DNA from: Bactericera cockerelli
Lineage: Eukaryota; Arthropoda; Insecta; Hemiptera; Triozidae
Length of the DNA: 64,000 nt
Direction of reading: 5' to 3'
NCBI GenBank assembly: GCA_024516035.1
Contig: CM044964.1
Coordinates: forward strand, 4,504,240 to 4,568,239
Positions within the stretch are counted from its first letter, which is position 1. Each line of letters begins with the position of its first letter. The position numbers were made by a program, and so were the translations under genes. This document shows positions 11,300-22,449 of the stretch, in pieces. Below the pieces are notes generated by a model, which had not been told where the DNA came from, did no database searches, and saw only the letters and a list, made by a program, of their open reading frames with translations.

Positions 11300-11740
11300 A
11301 GGGTGGACGCGTTAGTTAGTGCGTCCCACTGTGAAACCTCAGAAATTTCCTCGAATTAATTAATCTTGAAGCTGATTTTTTTAAATCATTGATTTCACGT
11401 CTTATATACTCGTATACAATCACTAAGTCAGTGTCTACAGTTCTACATACTATATTATCTTTAATATAAACCGTAGAATTAGATACATGTAAATTTATGT
11501 TAGATGGGTAAAATGTTTTACCTTTGAAATATATTTTATTTGGATTGGTAATATATTATATTTAAGTTGGATTAGTAAAATACAGTAAATACATTTACAT
11601 ATTAATTCACATAAAAGTAGATACTTAACACAGGACAGGATTAGATTTATTCTAAGAAGTGGACTCTATCCCTTAACGGTGGTTATAGTGACAACAGTGG
11701 GTAGGAAGGGATGAGAGCAATTATTTTGAACCACCCTGTA
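11300..11740. mobile_element. Probable CAGGGTGG-ended element
   Basis: A CAGGGTGGACGCG end at 11300 and an inverse AACCACCCTG end at about 11740, each next to TA, enclose 440 bp of AT-rich DNA. Only the terminal 8-10 bp pair clearly, so this may be a decayed element or two unrelated ends. Confidence 0.4.
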
Positions 11741-11743
11741 ATA

Positions 11744-12059
11744 TTGGATCCCTAAAATAATGCTCAATAAATAATAATGAAATTATTTATACCCACTACT
11801 CTTTCTATTTAATATCGTGAAGAACATGTAATTATATTATGTAGGTACATGTGATATTTACATTACAGTGGAAACTGTGTTCTATGATTTTACATGGGTT
11901 TTTTTCTATCGAAAATTTCTCGTTTTATTTACAATGTGCAAAATAATGTTTGTGCACTCCGAACGAACCCATAAATACTGTGTGCAACATATTTATGTAG
12001 AGATAATAAATTAATTATTTATCTCTCTATAGATGGGAAATATGATCACAAATATCTTC
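11744..12059. other. No gene found
   Basis: AT-rich sequence without a recognised repeat. Confidence 0.55.
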
Positions 12060-12415
12060 ATCTTTCTCTCTCTCTCTTTCACTCCCTCTCTCTCTCGCTC
12101 TTCCTGTCTCTCTCTCTCTCTCTCTCCCTCCCTCCCTCCCTCTCCCTCTCCTTCACTCCCTCTCTCCTCCTAACTTTATTTAACTCCTTCTTCTCGCTCT
12201 CTTTTATCTCTCTCTCTCTTTATTTCTCCTCCCACTCTCATTATCTCTCTTCATCTAATTCTCTTTCTCTCTCACACCATATACATATCTTCCTCTTTTA
12301 TCTCCTTCTCTCCTATCTCCCTACTCGCTATTGTCTCCCCTTGTCACTCTCTCCCTCCCTCTCTTTCATCTCCATCTCTCCCCCCTCCCCACTCCTCCCC
12401 CCCGTCTCCATAACA
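12060..12415. repeat. CT-rich low-complexity block
   Basis: TCTCTC and CCCTCC-type pyrimidine sequence, no gene. Confidence 0.9.
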
Positions 12416-12474
12416 TATCATTATATTCTTCTGGTCAAAATTTCAATCAAAAACTGAGCTGTGCTCACTCGCAC

Positions 12475-12595
12475 CCCATTCCATGGGAGATCGGTTGGGT
12501 GGAAGAGAATGTCCGCGGGTTTTATTTCCGCTACCTTGGACGGGGCTCGAACTCGTGCACTCAAAACTAGAGGGCGGTGCCTTGTGACATTCGGA
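12475..12595 (-). mobile_element. tRNA-derived SINE remnant
   Basis: On the minus strand AAGGCACCGCCCTCTAG and GTGCACGAGTTCGAGCCCC give tRNA-like A/B spacing. The body continues into CCGCGGACATTCTCTTCC. Confidence 0.45.
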
Positions 12596-12879
12596 TAACC
12601 ATTGTCAATGATAAAATTCTCTGCCTTCTGATTGGTTGAAACTTCGACTTGAGGGCTTAGCTTGAATTTACTAAACATATTAGAACAAATTTTATATACA
12701 TAGAATATGTACAATTGTACATACATGGAAATTGAAAAACAAAACTTGATCAAGGGCGGTGCTAATGTCAATGACATTCTCTTCCTTCAATCCTGTTTTT
12801 TTATCCCTTAATCCACTAATCGTTTTATCCAGGATTACTTCAATCCTGTTTCATAATGTGGCCTTAAGTCTCAGTATGA

Positions 12880-12965
12880 TGTATTACATCCAATAAATAT
12901 CTAATATTAGAAATCGGAAGTATTGTGTTCGTTTTTTTTTTTTTAAATTTTACTATATTTTCCAA
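12880..12965. repeat. Dispersed repeat family F
   Basis: CTAATATTAGAAATCGGAAG and TATTGTGTTCGTTTT. Confidence 0.55.
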
Positions 12966-13169
12966 TTGTTATTTTTTTCGAGAGTAAATCCTTAAAATTT
13001 GTGTAATGCAAATCCAGACAGCGAACAATGTGCTGTTCACTCATGTCTCTCGCATGCTCTCTCTATTTGAGCTTTCATCTAAAGCTTCAATGCACCATCA
13101 ACATAAGCTTCTCGTATGATTGTATACCGGGTGAACTCTGAACATTGAGACCAAAAATGCGACACTTGA

Positions 13170-13270
13170 TTAAAAATAATAATAATAACACTTTTAAGTT
13201 GAAGATAATCACCAGGTGAGGTTAATACTCAAAGCATTTTCTATCGCCTAACCGTCAGAGTCTTATCTTT
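13170..13270. repeat. Dispersed repeat family G
   Basis: AGTTGAAGATAATCACCAGG and GAGGTTAATACTCAAAGC, preceded by an (ATA)n stretch. Confidence 0.6.
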
Positions 13271-13339
13271 ATGTGTCACATACTCGAATTCTTCTTCTTT
13301 CACTCTGTCTTATTCCGCTCAAGCCAGGTCGACGTTGTT

Positions 13340-13545
13340 CAACCTCATGGTTGAGGTTGGTTGGTTTTGGCACATTTTTTTACGGCCGGATGCCCTTTCT
13401 AACGACAACGATTCTTTTTTAATTAACGTCCTGGATTAGGACGGGGGTTTTAACCTCCGTTCGCTGGGAATCGTACCAACTATACTCACATTAACCTCTT
13501 AACCTCACCCAGCCTGGGTAGTTCCGGAAATGTGTTCACTCAAAT
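13340..13545 (-). repeat. Dispersed repeat family D, reverse copy
   Basis: GGACGGGGGTTTTAACCTCC, GCTGGGAATCGTACCAAC and ATTAACCTCTTAACC. Upstream GCATTTTTTTACGGCCGG and GGATGCCCTTTCTAACGAC may belong to the same element. Confidence 0.6.
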
Positions 13546-13665
13546 TAATGAGGAAAAAATCATGCATTGGGTAGAATTTGAACCAACTGATCTACACGTC
13601 ACCTGGATTACCAGACTAGCGCCTTGACCACTTGACTACCAGTTTGGTTAAGTTTTTCTCTGTTG
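13545..13665 (-). mobile_element. tRNA-derived SINE, family S5
   Basis: Reverse copy: GAATTTGAACCAACTGATC, CACCTGGATTACCAGACTAG and CCACTTGACTACCAG. Confidence 0.68.
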
Positions 13666-13819
13666 AATGAATCAATATACAGGTGGTTCACGACCAAATC
13701 AATCAATTTGTCATTGAAAAACTCAAAATTTGCACATTTTCTATTACAAGAAAGACTAAATTAATCTGTTCAAAGAAATTAAAAAAAAAGAAAAGAAAAA
13801 AGATGATGCTTTAAAAAAA

Positions 13820-14075
13820 AAAAAAAGATGAGTGTTTCACAGCCTTTTTTATTTCGTAGCCATGAAACAGGAACTACTGTAGACGCTTGTGGTCTGTGTT
13901 GTAGCCTGCCCATCCCATAGTATGCCTCCCCTCAGATGGGCGAGAAGTGACAAAATTATACTTCCCATTTAGGTGCTGGGTCAACACGAGCGCCCCGCAA
14001 GGTATCCATTACAAACAACTGTAACAAAATTTTGAATACAAATTTTTGTCGGCGCCGGGGGTGTTCCACCCTGTC
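13820..14075 (-). mobile_element. tRNA-derived SINE, family S2
   Basis: Reverse copy with GTTTCACAGCC, CATGAAACAGGAACTACTGT, GCCTGCCCATCCC, TCAACACGAGCGC and TTTTTGTCGGCGCC, in the same order as the other S2 copies. The tRNA head is truncated. Confidence 0.75.
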
Positions 14076-14343
14076 CGGCGCTATGTGTATGTTTGTACGT
14101 TCACAGAACTCGTTGGCATATAAAAATGTGCTGTCGAAATTCCAAACATTCTTATTTTTCGGACGCTCAAAGTACAATTTTTTTTTTCGAGAGAGAGCAT
14201 AAACAAATGGGCATTAAAGACAGGGAGGGCGAGGAAAGGGAAAATTAGTAGAAAAAAAAATAGATCAAAAAGAGTACGTGTAAGATGAGGGAAAAATAAA
14301 AATAAAATAAATTAACAATAAAACAAAATAGAAATAAGAAAGA

Positions 14344-14386
14344 AAAAAAAAGTTGCTCAGGATAACCTCCTGAGCAACTTTTTTTT
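14344..14386. repeat. 18-bp perfect hairpin, 7-nt loop
   Basis: Eight A then GTTGCTCAGG, loop ATAACCT, CCTGAGCAAC then eight T. It looks like an intrinsic terminator but sits in insect DNA with no gene beside it. Confidence 0.8.
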
Positions 14387-14424
14387 CGTCCAGAAATATG
14401 AAAAAAATTGAAATTAATAATAAT

Positions 14425-14490
14425 TTTTTATTACAAAAACGAACACAATACTTCCGATTTCCAATATTAGAAATTTCTCGGAAGTAAAAC
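14425..14490. repeat. Dispersed repeat family F
   Basis: ACGAACACAATACTTCCG and AATATTAGAAATTTCTCGG. Confidence 0.55.
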
Positions 14491-15359
14491 CAGGGAATGA
14501 ATTATAAAGTAGGATTCATTTTGAGGTATGCTTCCTAAAGTCGGAGTTTCAACCAGGCGCGGCCGGTGCTAAGGAGCTGCGGAACTGCAGCACCCCCAGA
14601 CGAAAAAGAAAATAAGAGGTTTATCTCAAGTCCTAGCTCGTACACAATGAAAATCATCACACATTTCTAGAATAATTAATGCACAATTATTATGATTGGC
14701 ATGGTAGAAAAACTCAATATCTTTGGGTCTTGTTTATTTTTTCATTTTATTTTACGGATATCACATCCCATTTAAACAAAATTGCGAGTATATTGAGCTA
14801 AAAAAAATCCTTAATTAGATTTAATACATATAAAAAACGGTGACAAAAAAAAAAAATAAGTGGAAGAAAAGACAAAGAGAGAATGTGTGTAATCCATCCT
14901 CTTGCCTCTTGTTCCCATTACTGAATAAGTATGATTGGTCTGTCTGAAAGAAAGATAAAGAGAAACTGTCGAAAAATAAAAAATCTAAATTTCCCTCGAT
15001 TTTTTGTTTGTTTGTTTGTTTTTTTTTTTTTGGCATTCTTTAAAGTGGAAGGATTCTCACATGTGAGTTCTTCCATTTTATATTTCTTATTATTTTTCCT
15101 CATTTTCTTTTCGTTTTCATTTAGTTTTATTGTTAATAATAATAAATTAAATTTGCACGAGGGGTGTACCTGATCTTTCTCAGGCGTGGCAGTAGTTATG
15201 GTATAATAAGGCATGGATATTTTTTTTTTAAGTTTTATTTTATAAATCTAAGATTACAATTTTTTTTTGAAGAAAAATATCTCATCTTGGATTGTTGATG
15301 GTGTTATACTGTGTCTTTTAGCAACTCTCTATTATGAGAGCAGTCTCTTAAAATATTTT
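14491..15359. other. No gene found
   Basis: AT-rich; two small frames on opposite strands have no recognisable motif and are A/T-run driven. Confidence 0.55.
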
Positions 15360-15500
15360 TATTTTATTGTCTCTTTCTCGCTAATCGAAATCGTGATACG
15401 ACAACTACTCAAACTTGCCTTACTAAATATCTCGAACCACCGACCTCCAGGTTACAATGCCGCCGTCTTATTGATCAAGCTACAGGGGTCGGCTATTGTT
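15360..15500 (-). mobile_element. tRNA-derived SINE, family S4
   Basis: Reverse copy: CGTGATACGACAACTACTC, then CGAACCACCGACCTCCAGG and TTGATCAAGCTACAGGGG. The GGTCGGTGGTTC B-box region is shared with all S4 copies. Confidence 0.65.
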
Positions 15501-15534
15501 ATGAAATTTTTAATAATTAAGGTAAACATCATAG

Positions 15535-15690
15535 GTTTGTGTCATCGTGAACGATGGTAGCCAGACAGTGGAGGAATGACGCAGCACTTCTACCACTTTC
15601 TTTACGAGGAGGCTAATAATTGACAAGGGCCCCCAGAAACCAAGCCAATGCTGGTCTACTCCCTGTTTATAGTCCACCAGCCAGAATTAA
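15535..15690. repeat. Dispersed repeat family C, single-unit copy
   Basis: GTGTCATCGTGAACGATGG, GCCAGACAGTGGAGGAATG, GGAGGCTAATAATTGACAAG, then only one CTGGTCTACTCCCTG unit. It shows the unexpanded state of the element. Confidence 0.8.
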
Positions 15691-16369
15691 GGTAATAAAG
15701 CACTTTCAAAATAAAGCTCTTCTACTTTACTATGAAAGACTTCACATACACGACATATAAGGAGTCCAGAACACGCAAACTGGGCGTCCAAAGGCATTGA
15801 CCCATATGCCCACCAATTAAAAACCCATATCAAATCTTCCAACTGTATTATGGAAAGTCGGAAAGAATTCGGATACAAAAATTGCTCGACACAGATTTCA
15901 TGGAAAAATATCTGTAAATACCGACTGTCATATTACAATAATTCTCATGTTTTTGATATTTTTGTGATTTTATGTCATTCTCACTTGTTGCTGGTATTCA
16001 TTATTATTTAAATCATCCCTTTTTCCGAAAATAGAATGACTTCGACGCCCGTGTCCGAATAAAAAAGGGTTTTTATTTTCGCTTCCACCACGCCCACAAC
16101 ACAACTCGTCGGAATTCCCCACACGCGTGCTCGTGTGGAAACTGGAGCGTGCAGGATTCTCGTCACGCACGACGAACCAAGATGTTGTGCTTTCGAGAAA
16201 TTGCCATGAAATGTTGAGAAAAGATGAAGAAATGGAAGGATTGTGGGCTAAAAATGAGTAAAAGAGGAGTGAACGAATTGGTAAAACATTTGGTACTTCT
16301 TTTTCTTTTTTAATGTGAATGTAACATACCTTTCAACTGCATGGTCATATCACGACGGCGGCATTACGC
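15691..16369. other. No gene found
   Basis: Includes a more GC-rich patch at 16045-16195 with the short inverted repeat CCACACGCGTGCTCGTGTGG. It could be a remnant of a regulatory or repeat sequence. Confidence 0.5.
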
Positions 16370-16550
16370 TCCATTCGCGCAGGAAATCCAGAAACCTGTT
16401 ACCCACATTAACCTCACCCAAACTGGGTTGTGTGCCGGAATGCCAGCATCACGAAGTCTTCACCTCGCTAGAAGTTGCATAACTTAGGTGATAATAAGAG
16501 AACCGGTGCATTCAACGCTGATTTTAACGAAGATAGTTAAGTTTCGTAAA
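16370..16550 (-). repeat. Dispersed repeat family D, reverse copy
   Basis: CCACATTAACCTCACCC, GTGTGCCGGAATGCCAGC and AGAGAACCGGTGCATTC. The same order as at 36845-36950. Confidence 0.6.
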
Positions 16551-16554
16551 GCGG

Positions 16555-16665
16555 GTTTAGTAAAGTAGTCCAGGCACGACTCTTTGTGTTAAGAGTCTCT
16601 TCCACCCAAAGGGTTGGGTTATTGCCACAAACAATAACCCCGCCCTTTAGGTAGGACATTAGCTT
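16555..16665 (+). repeat. Dispersed repeat family E (ATAACCCCGCCC)
   Basis: AAGGGTTGGGTTATTGCC and ACAATAACCCCGCCCTTTAG, TAGGACATTAGC. Short element with a T-rich 3' part. Confidence 0.65.
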
Positions 16666-16948
16666 AATTTTTTTGTTCTTGTTTCTTTGTTCAATCTATT
16701 TACTCGTATTTTTTTTCTTTATAATTTCATTGTATTTCACTGAATATATTTTTTCTTACCTATTAAAGCATACTATAATAATAACCTCCTACAACTACAC
16801 GAAATGTGCTACATATGCTGTGGCGTATAGTATACTCTTGGTAGCGCGCGAACTATTTCGTTTGACTTGGCGGGTCGGAGCGCTACCGCGCTCCTTAATA
16901 ACATTATTTTGTGTAAGCAAACGCAAAGAAAAAAAAATGTAAACTCAC

Positions 16949-17240
16949 CGAAGAACCCGGGGATAGCACCGAGCGGCATGACGAGGACGCTGACCAGCAG
17001 ATCCGCCAGGGCCAGCGACAGCAGGAAGTAGTTGGTCACGTTCTGGAGGCTCTTGTCCAGACACACGGCCAGACACACGAGTATGTTGCCCACGCCGCCC
17101 GCCCCGATGAACACGAGCGAGAAGAGATACTTCCAGTCGTACTCGAACTGTTTCCAGCGCGTGCGCACTGAGCAGGCGAAGAACTCGTCGGCGCCATCCA
17201 GGCTGCCTATCCAGCCGCTGCTCGCGTTGAAGGCGAAACT
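16949..17240 (-). CDS. 5-HT2: 5-HT2-type serotonin receptor exon (TM1-TM2)
   Basis: Exon of a class A amine GPCR. Read on the minus strand it starts [10 protein letters not shown], with an N-glycosylation site NAS, then an extracellular stretch. TM1 is [20 protein letters not shown] with the GN motif (N1.50). The first intracellular loop and TM2 follow: [20 protein letters not shown], with D2.50 in the LALAD motif, then [11 protein letters not shown]. The [11 protein letters not shown] and [10 protein letters not shown] wording is typical of insect 5-HT2 receptors. The acceptor is TTCAATTCCCAG (17241-17252) and the donor is GTGAGT from 16948 downward. Length is 292 bp, phase 0 in and 1 out. 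TM3-TM7 exons are not in the window. Which subtype (2A or 2B) I cannot tell. Confidence 0.9.
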
Positions 17241-17891
17241 CTGGGAATTGAAGGCGCAGCAAGTTGATTTTTCGAAACATGTACAAAAAATCATGTTATT
17301 TTGCATGATTGCCACCACCTTGTTAATGGCAGATTGTAATTTATTGTATTGCCGTAAATTGTAATATAAATAAATAAATAAAAATTGATGGACAGAATCG
17401 AGATCACAAGTTCTAGGCAGAACTTACATTTGCCCATTTTTTTTTTTTTTTTTTAATAAGAATAATAGTTTATTTATTTATTTTCTTCTTAAAGAAACAT
17501 TTATACAAAGGTACTTCTCCCAAGCTTTGAAGAGCTTCTAAGAGATTGAAAACAATCTGTGAAATCTAGACTTGAGTCCACAGAGCTATAGGAAAAATGT
17601 CTATTATATTGGATCTATGTTTGCATTTATTTGAGATGAGGGATCGGGTTTTGTTGCAATTTAAAAAGTGAAAGACTTCCTTGAATTGGTACTTAATTGG
17701 TTAAAGCGCTTGTTTGGTAATCCAAATAATAATGCCACTAAAAGAACTGCTGAAATAAAACGACTTTTTAGTCCCAATCGAGGACAAAATATGAATAAAA
17801 TTTATTATGTTGTATTATACATAACATGTATTATAAAAACAGCAGTATTAATGTCTATCCATATTAAATGACTACATTAACCTCCACTCAC
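17241..17891 (-). other. Intron of the serotonin receptor gene with a repeat copy
   Basis: Intron between the two receptor exons, bounded by GTGAGT and CAG on the minus strand. It contains a poly-T/TTTATTTATT stretch at 17430-17530 followed by GGTACTTCTCCCAAGC. This is an inverted copy of a dispersed repeat also seen at about 45755-45830. The rest is plain AT-rich sequence. Confidence 0.7.
17425..17540. repeat. Repeat pair partner (inverted copy at 45750-45830)
   Basis: AAACATTTATACAAAGGTAC and TTCTCCCAAGCTTTGAAG form the inverse of GAGAAGTACCTTTGTATAAA near 45770. Both carry an AT-rich tail of the TAAATAAATAA type. Confidence 0.6.
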
Positions 17892-18995
17892 CTCCAGCTC
17901 GCACTCCACCAGCCCCGCATCGTACGGCGGCTCAAGATTGATGTTCCGGATTCTCACCACCTCCACACTCCTCAGCCTCTGAAGGAGCATCAGCCTCGCC
18001 AGGGGGTCCATCGTGTTCTTGGCCTCACACGTCCCGTTCAGGCAGATGTAGTCGACCTCGTTGGGGCTCGAACTTTCCAGCTTCTCTGCAAACTGGGACG
18101 CCAGAACTGGCTGTCGGTTTGGGCTCACTTGATTCCAAGAAGAACCTGTCGTCGAATGAGGGCGAGAAACGAACGGTTGAAGTTCAGTCTGCGCAGTCTT
18201 CGTTTTGTCCATTGCAGAAGGTTCGGCTGTTAGACTAGACGGAGTGACTCCTACGACTATTGATGGGGGTGCTGAAGCTGAAGACTCGGATGTTTCACTC
18301 AATAATGTTTCTTTGTTTTCCAACTCTTGGTTGTTCTCGTGAAGAGTGTCCGTGAACTGTGCTTCTAGTAGTCCATTTAGAGTTGTTGTTTCATCTTCCT
18401 GTATGCCGTCATTTAGGGCTTTCTCGGTTTCTGTTGCAACTAAACTCATCTCAGAGGTTGTTACAATGTCTTCAGCATCGATGGCCGCCACTTCGTTTGC
18501 TCCGTCCACATCTATTATTCCCGCTTCAGCATCGGTTACTGTATTGTATTTGTCATTGATATTTCTATTGTTAGATTGTTCTGCAACATCATTTAATGTC
18601 TCATTGATTTTGTTGATACCAGTTTTAGATTGGCCTCCTCTCCCCAGGTCTGGGTCGTCTGTTATCTTTAGGATACTATCATTTGCATCAAGTCTTTTAT
18701 TAGTACTGCTTTCAGCATCTAATTTTTTATCGATTTCAAGTAGCTCACGAGCACCACTTTTATGACTATCATTGTTCGACGGATCTAATTTAATATCCGA
18801 GTCTTTGTGATTAGGTATTTCATTTTGTGTTGGATCACTTTTACTAGATTTGACAGGTGTTATATCTTGTGTACTATGCTCGACGCAGTCCATAACATAC
18901 CTGAACCCGTCCGTGGGGAGATCGACTGGTTTCTGTTCCAAATGACAGATGAGAGTTATGACAATGTTCATTAGCTCCAGTTGGGCTGGCAACAT
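17892..18995 (-). CDS. Probable N-terminal exon of the same serotonin receptor
   Basis: A 368-codon open frame on the minus strand ends in a perfect donor (GAG then GTGAGT, at 17891) in phase 0. That matches the phase-0 acceptor of the TM1-TM2 exon 650 bp further on. The first ATG that looks reasonable is at 18993-18995 (MLPAQLELMNIV). The frame is open back to 19064, so an upstream start or splice cannot be excluded. The product is hydrophilic, rich in Asp, Asn, Ser, Thr and Glu, has sites such as NGT, no clear signal peptide and no membrane span, and ends with a more ordered VEVVRIRNINLEPPYDAGLV. I infer a long extracellular N-terminus of the receptor. I recognise no domain; it could also be an exon of another gene. 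Confidence 0.6.
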
Positions 18996-20044
18996 TTCAG
19001 GTGGTCGATTTATATGCAATATGTTTATCAAACAATGTAATATCGATGTCTTTCTACGGAATATCTATTGTCTCTTTTTTTTGTTTCGTTTTTCACTTGT
19101 TTCTCTTATTTCTTGAAACTTAGTTTCTGTTATACCACCTATCGTGTTGTTTTTTCTTCAATCTCTTGATTTAGTAGCACCAATTCTATTTTCTAGGTGA
19201 TAATTTTCTATTATGACAATTGTTTAGAAATCAATTGTGTCTACAAAATGTTGCCATTAGATACATAAATATTCTATTGTTTCTATTTCCGGTGGTGTTA
19301 TTCAACACAGACGTAGTTATGTTTCAACATTTCTCATTGATGATTATTTTTGAAACTTCCTTCAATCCGTTCATTGTCATTATTAAATAGATATATCCTT
19401 TTACGGCCGGAATTGAACATGTGATTATGTCATGACTGCTAAAGCAGAGGATTCCGATAAGTTTTTGTATTTAAAACGCTCATTGTTGTTACTCATTCAT
19501 TTGTAAATGTTAAAATCTTCCGTTAATTCTGTAAGTACTCTCTTTTCTTTGATTTATTTTTCTTCGTAGTCTTTTATCAACTGCTTTTTTGCTGATTTGA
19601 AAAAAGATCTCCGCGTGTCTTGCAAAATCCTGGAATTCAAAACTTTTTTCTAAACTCGAAACTTGAGTTTCTCAACGTGTTTTCTTACGAGTTTTATTTA
19701 CTTGGAAGTTGTGCTTTGATAATTTTCATTTCAGTATAAATTTCTGTTCTCTTTTTTCTCTCAATAAATATTTATTGCGTACTATTTTACTCCAGGGGTG
19801 CGTTTATGAATTAACCGGGGTAATACAGCTAATCTATTGATTAATGCTGCTGATGTGTTTATCAATGAGATTTTAATCAATACTTTTAGAAGTTAATCGT
19901 TGATTAAAATGTAGTGTTGATGAAATAAAATCAATTAATTAAAGTGACAATTGATAAATGAACTTGGTTTTTCGTTTGTTTTGTTTACATGGATTTATTG
20001 GATTTTCATTTTTAATGTGTTGGAGACCTAAGAGGGTTCTGTGG
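18996..20044. other. Region upstream of the receptor frame, no feature
   Basis: T-rich on the plus strand. If the ATG at 18995 is the true start this would hold the 5' UTR/promoter of the receptor, but no TATA, initiator or exon can be assigned. Confidence 0.4.
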
Positions 20045-20115
20045 TTGAAAATGCTTTGAACAGTAAGCACGCCTGGTGGTTACCTTCCACTAAAGAGTGT
20101 TATTATTATAAGAGA
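20045..20115. repeat. Dispersed repeat family G, inverted
   Basis: AAAATGCTTTGAACAG, CGCCTGGTGGTTACCTTCC and an (ATT)n stretch. Confidence 0.6.
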
Positions 20116-20514
20116 TGGGACGTTTATGGTTTTTGGATTAGGTCCTAAGGGAAATACGGTTTTTCTTCACTTCAATTCGCTTTAAGATTCAATTGTTCCC
20201 TTTCAATCGTATTTTCACTTCGAACAATTTCAATAGTAACGGCACAGTACTACTTTTATGTTACACGTGTTCGTTTGATAATTTCCCGTTATTTGTTAAA
20301 ACTATTTTAAATGTTAATTTTGTGTGATATTTTTATTTCACTACAACCGTGTCTCTGTGTGTTTGTGTGAAATTTTCCGTGGCCGCAATGTTGTTGTGAT
20401 GTGGTATGAATGAAACTGTAACTATGGCAGAGGGGGTGCCGTGTGCTTTTTAAGGTTCAGAGAGTGCCAGATGATTTTTTATTTTGTTCTGTTTTTCACT
20501 TTTACTCTGTCTAT

Positions 20515-20572
20515 GTTTCTCTCTCACATCTCTCTCTCTCTTTCTCTCTCTCTCTCACACACACAAACACAC

Positions 20573-20610
<38 letters not shown>

Positions 20611-20695
20611 AGTGTGTATAATATTTGTATCTATGTCTCTCTCTCTGTCAGTGTGTGTATAATATGTGTATCTCTATCTCTCTCTCTCCTCCATT
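20515..20695. repeat. CT/CA microsatellite
   Basis: Two partly repeated units: a (CT)n stretch followed by GTCAGTGTGTATAATAT, repeated twice. Confidence 0.9.
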
Positions 20696-20889
20696 ATCCA
20701 ATGACTGTTGTACGTTTGTCATGTGATACCTCTACGCTTCTGTTGTCATGTGTGGTTGCTCATTTGTACCGGGTGGTGCAGATATATTTGGCAACGCAGC
20801 CTCTAACAAGTTTTTATGTCAAACCTGGATGTAAGAGTTTTGCATGTCAAATCTACTTTTGTTTAATAAAAAAACTGGGATTAATAAAT

Positions 20890-21560
20890 CACAGGGTGGC
20901 GTCATCGTGAACGATGGTAGCCAGACAGTGGAGGAATGACTGAGCACTTCTACCACTGTCTTTATTTTTTTAGAAACTCTTTATTAGTAGGTAGAAAATA
21001 TATACAGACAAATAATGTTAAATATAAAAATAGGCAATATTAATAATATAAACAAGTTATCCTATTTGTGTTTTCTTTTTTCCTATTTTCTTTACAAGGA
21101 GGCTAATAATTGACAAGGGCCCCCAGAATCAAGCCGATGCTGGTCTACTCCCCGTTTATAGTCCCCTAGCCAGACTGCTGGTCTACTCCGTGATAGTCCC
21201 CCAGACAGACTGCTGGTTTACTCCGTGTTTATAGTCCCCCAGCCAGAGTGCTGGTCTACTCCCTGTTTAAAGTCCCCCAGCCAGACTGCTGGTCTACTCC
21301 CTGTTTAAAGTCCCCCAGCCAGACTGCTGGTCTACTCCCTTTTTATAGTCCCCCAGCCAGACTGCTGGTCTACTCCCTGTTTATAGTCCCCCAGACAGAC
21401 TGCTGGTCTACTCCCTGTTTAAAGTCCCCCAGCCAGACTGCTGGTCTACTCCCTGTTTAAAGTCCCCCAGCCAGACTGCTGGTCTACTCCCTGTTTAAAG
21501 TCCCCCAGCCAGACTGCTGGTCTACTCCCTGTTTAAAGTCCCCCAGCCGGACTAGGATTA
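20890..21560. repeat. Family C repeat with expanded 38-bp minisatellite
   Basis: The family C head at 20893-20965 is interrupted by about 130 bp of AT-rich sequence, resumes at 21095 and expands into about eleven 38-bp units. Long open frames here are an artefact of the repeat. Confidence 0.85.
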
Positions 21561-22175
21561 CACAGAGAAAAAATTCCGGTCCCTTGAGGTCTCTTATTTC
21601 GACTGTAGAATTTTTTTATTTAAAGATTTCAGAACCTCAACATGCCATTATTAACTGTTGTTGTTATTGTAGCCAGCTTGGCTACAGCTGGAGGGTTGAG
21701 TGATGGTCTCCAGGTCTACTCCCTGTTTAAAGTCCCCCAGCCAGACTGCTGGTCTACTCCCTGTTTAAAGTCCCCCAGCCAGACTGCTGGTCTACTCCCT
21801 GTTTAAAGTCCCAGCCAGACTAGGATTACACAGAGAAAAAATTCCGGTCCCTTGAGGTCTCTTATTTCGACTGTAGAATTTTTTTATTTAAAGATTTCAG
21901 AACCTCAACATGCCATTATTAACTGTTGTTGTTATTGTAGCCAGCTTGGCTACAGCTGGAGGGTTGAGTGATGGTCTCCAGCCAACTTTATTTCAAAGTT
22001 GGCTCGTCCTGAACCACATATTTCTATGTGCGATCAACCATCATGAGGACAACCATTGTTATTGTAGCCAGCTTGGCTACAGCTGGAGGGTTGAGTGATG
22101 GTCTCCAGCCAACTTTATTTCAAAGTTGGCTCGTCCTGAACCACATATTTCTATGTGCGATCAACCATCATGAAG
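21551..22175. repeat. Large tandem duplication downstream of the 38-bp array
   Basis: A block starting AGGATTACACAGAGAAAAAA and running to the GGCTACAGCTGGAGGG / TGATGGTCTCCAG segment occurs at 21551-21711 and again at 21821-21980, separated by three more 38-bp units. The GCTGGAGGGTTGAGTGATGG segment with its GTTGGCTCGTCCTGAACC extension is then repeated once more at about 22055-22175. Confidence 0.8.
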
Positions 22176-22449
22176 ACTTTTCCTTATAAACCATTAAACC
22201 CTTAGGAAACTGCAAGCTAGCCTGGCTTGTAAGGGTTGGCTAGTCTGTTCTCTGTTTATAGTCCTCTAGCGAGACACTGGTCTTCTCCCTGTTTAACGTC
22301 CCCCAGCCAGACTCATTAACTGTTCTCGTTACTTGCTAGATTTTTGTGTTGCTAGATTTTTCAACACACTTCTAGTGTGTTCCAAAATTTCCAAGTTCTC
22401 TGCTGACGAGAAAGTAGACAAGTCAATGTCCGCCAGTCTCCTCTATACA
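22176..22449. other. Mixed repeat debris
   Basis: Contains diverged 38-bp unit pieces (GTCTTCTCCCTGTTTAACG, CCCCAGCCAGACTC) and otherwise nothing. Confidence 0.5.

Noticed and set aside
17868..18765. Plus-strand frames over the receptor exon
   Set aside because: Shadows of the minus-strand coding exon.
21248..21460. Repeat peptide frame in the 38-bp array
   Set aside because: Minisatellite with a dispersed-repeat origin, also present as single non-coding units.
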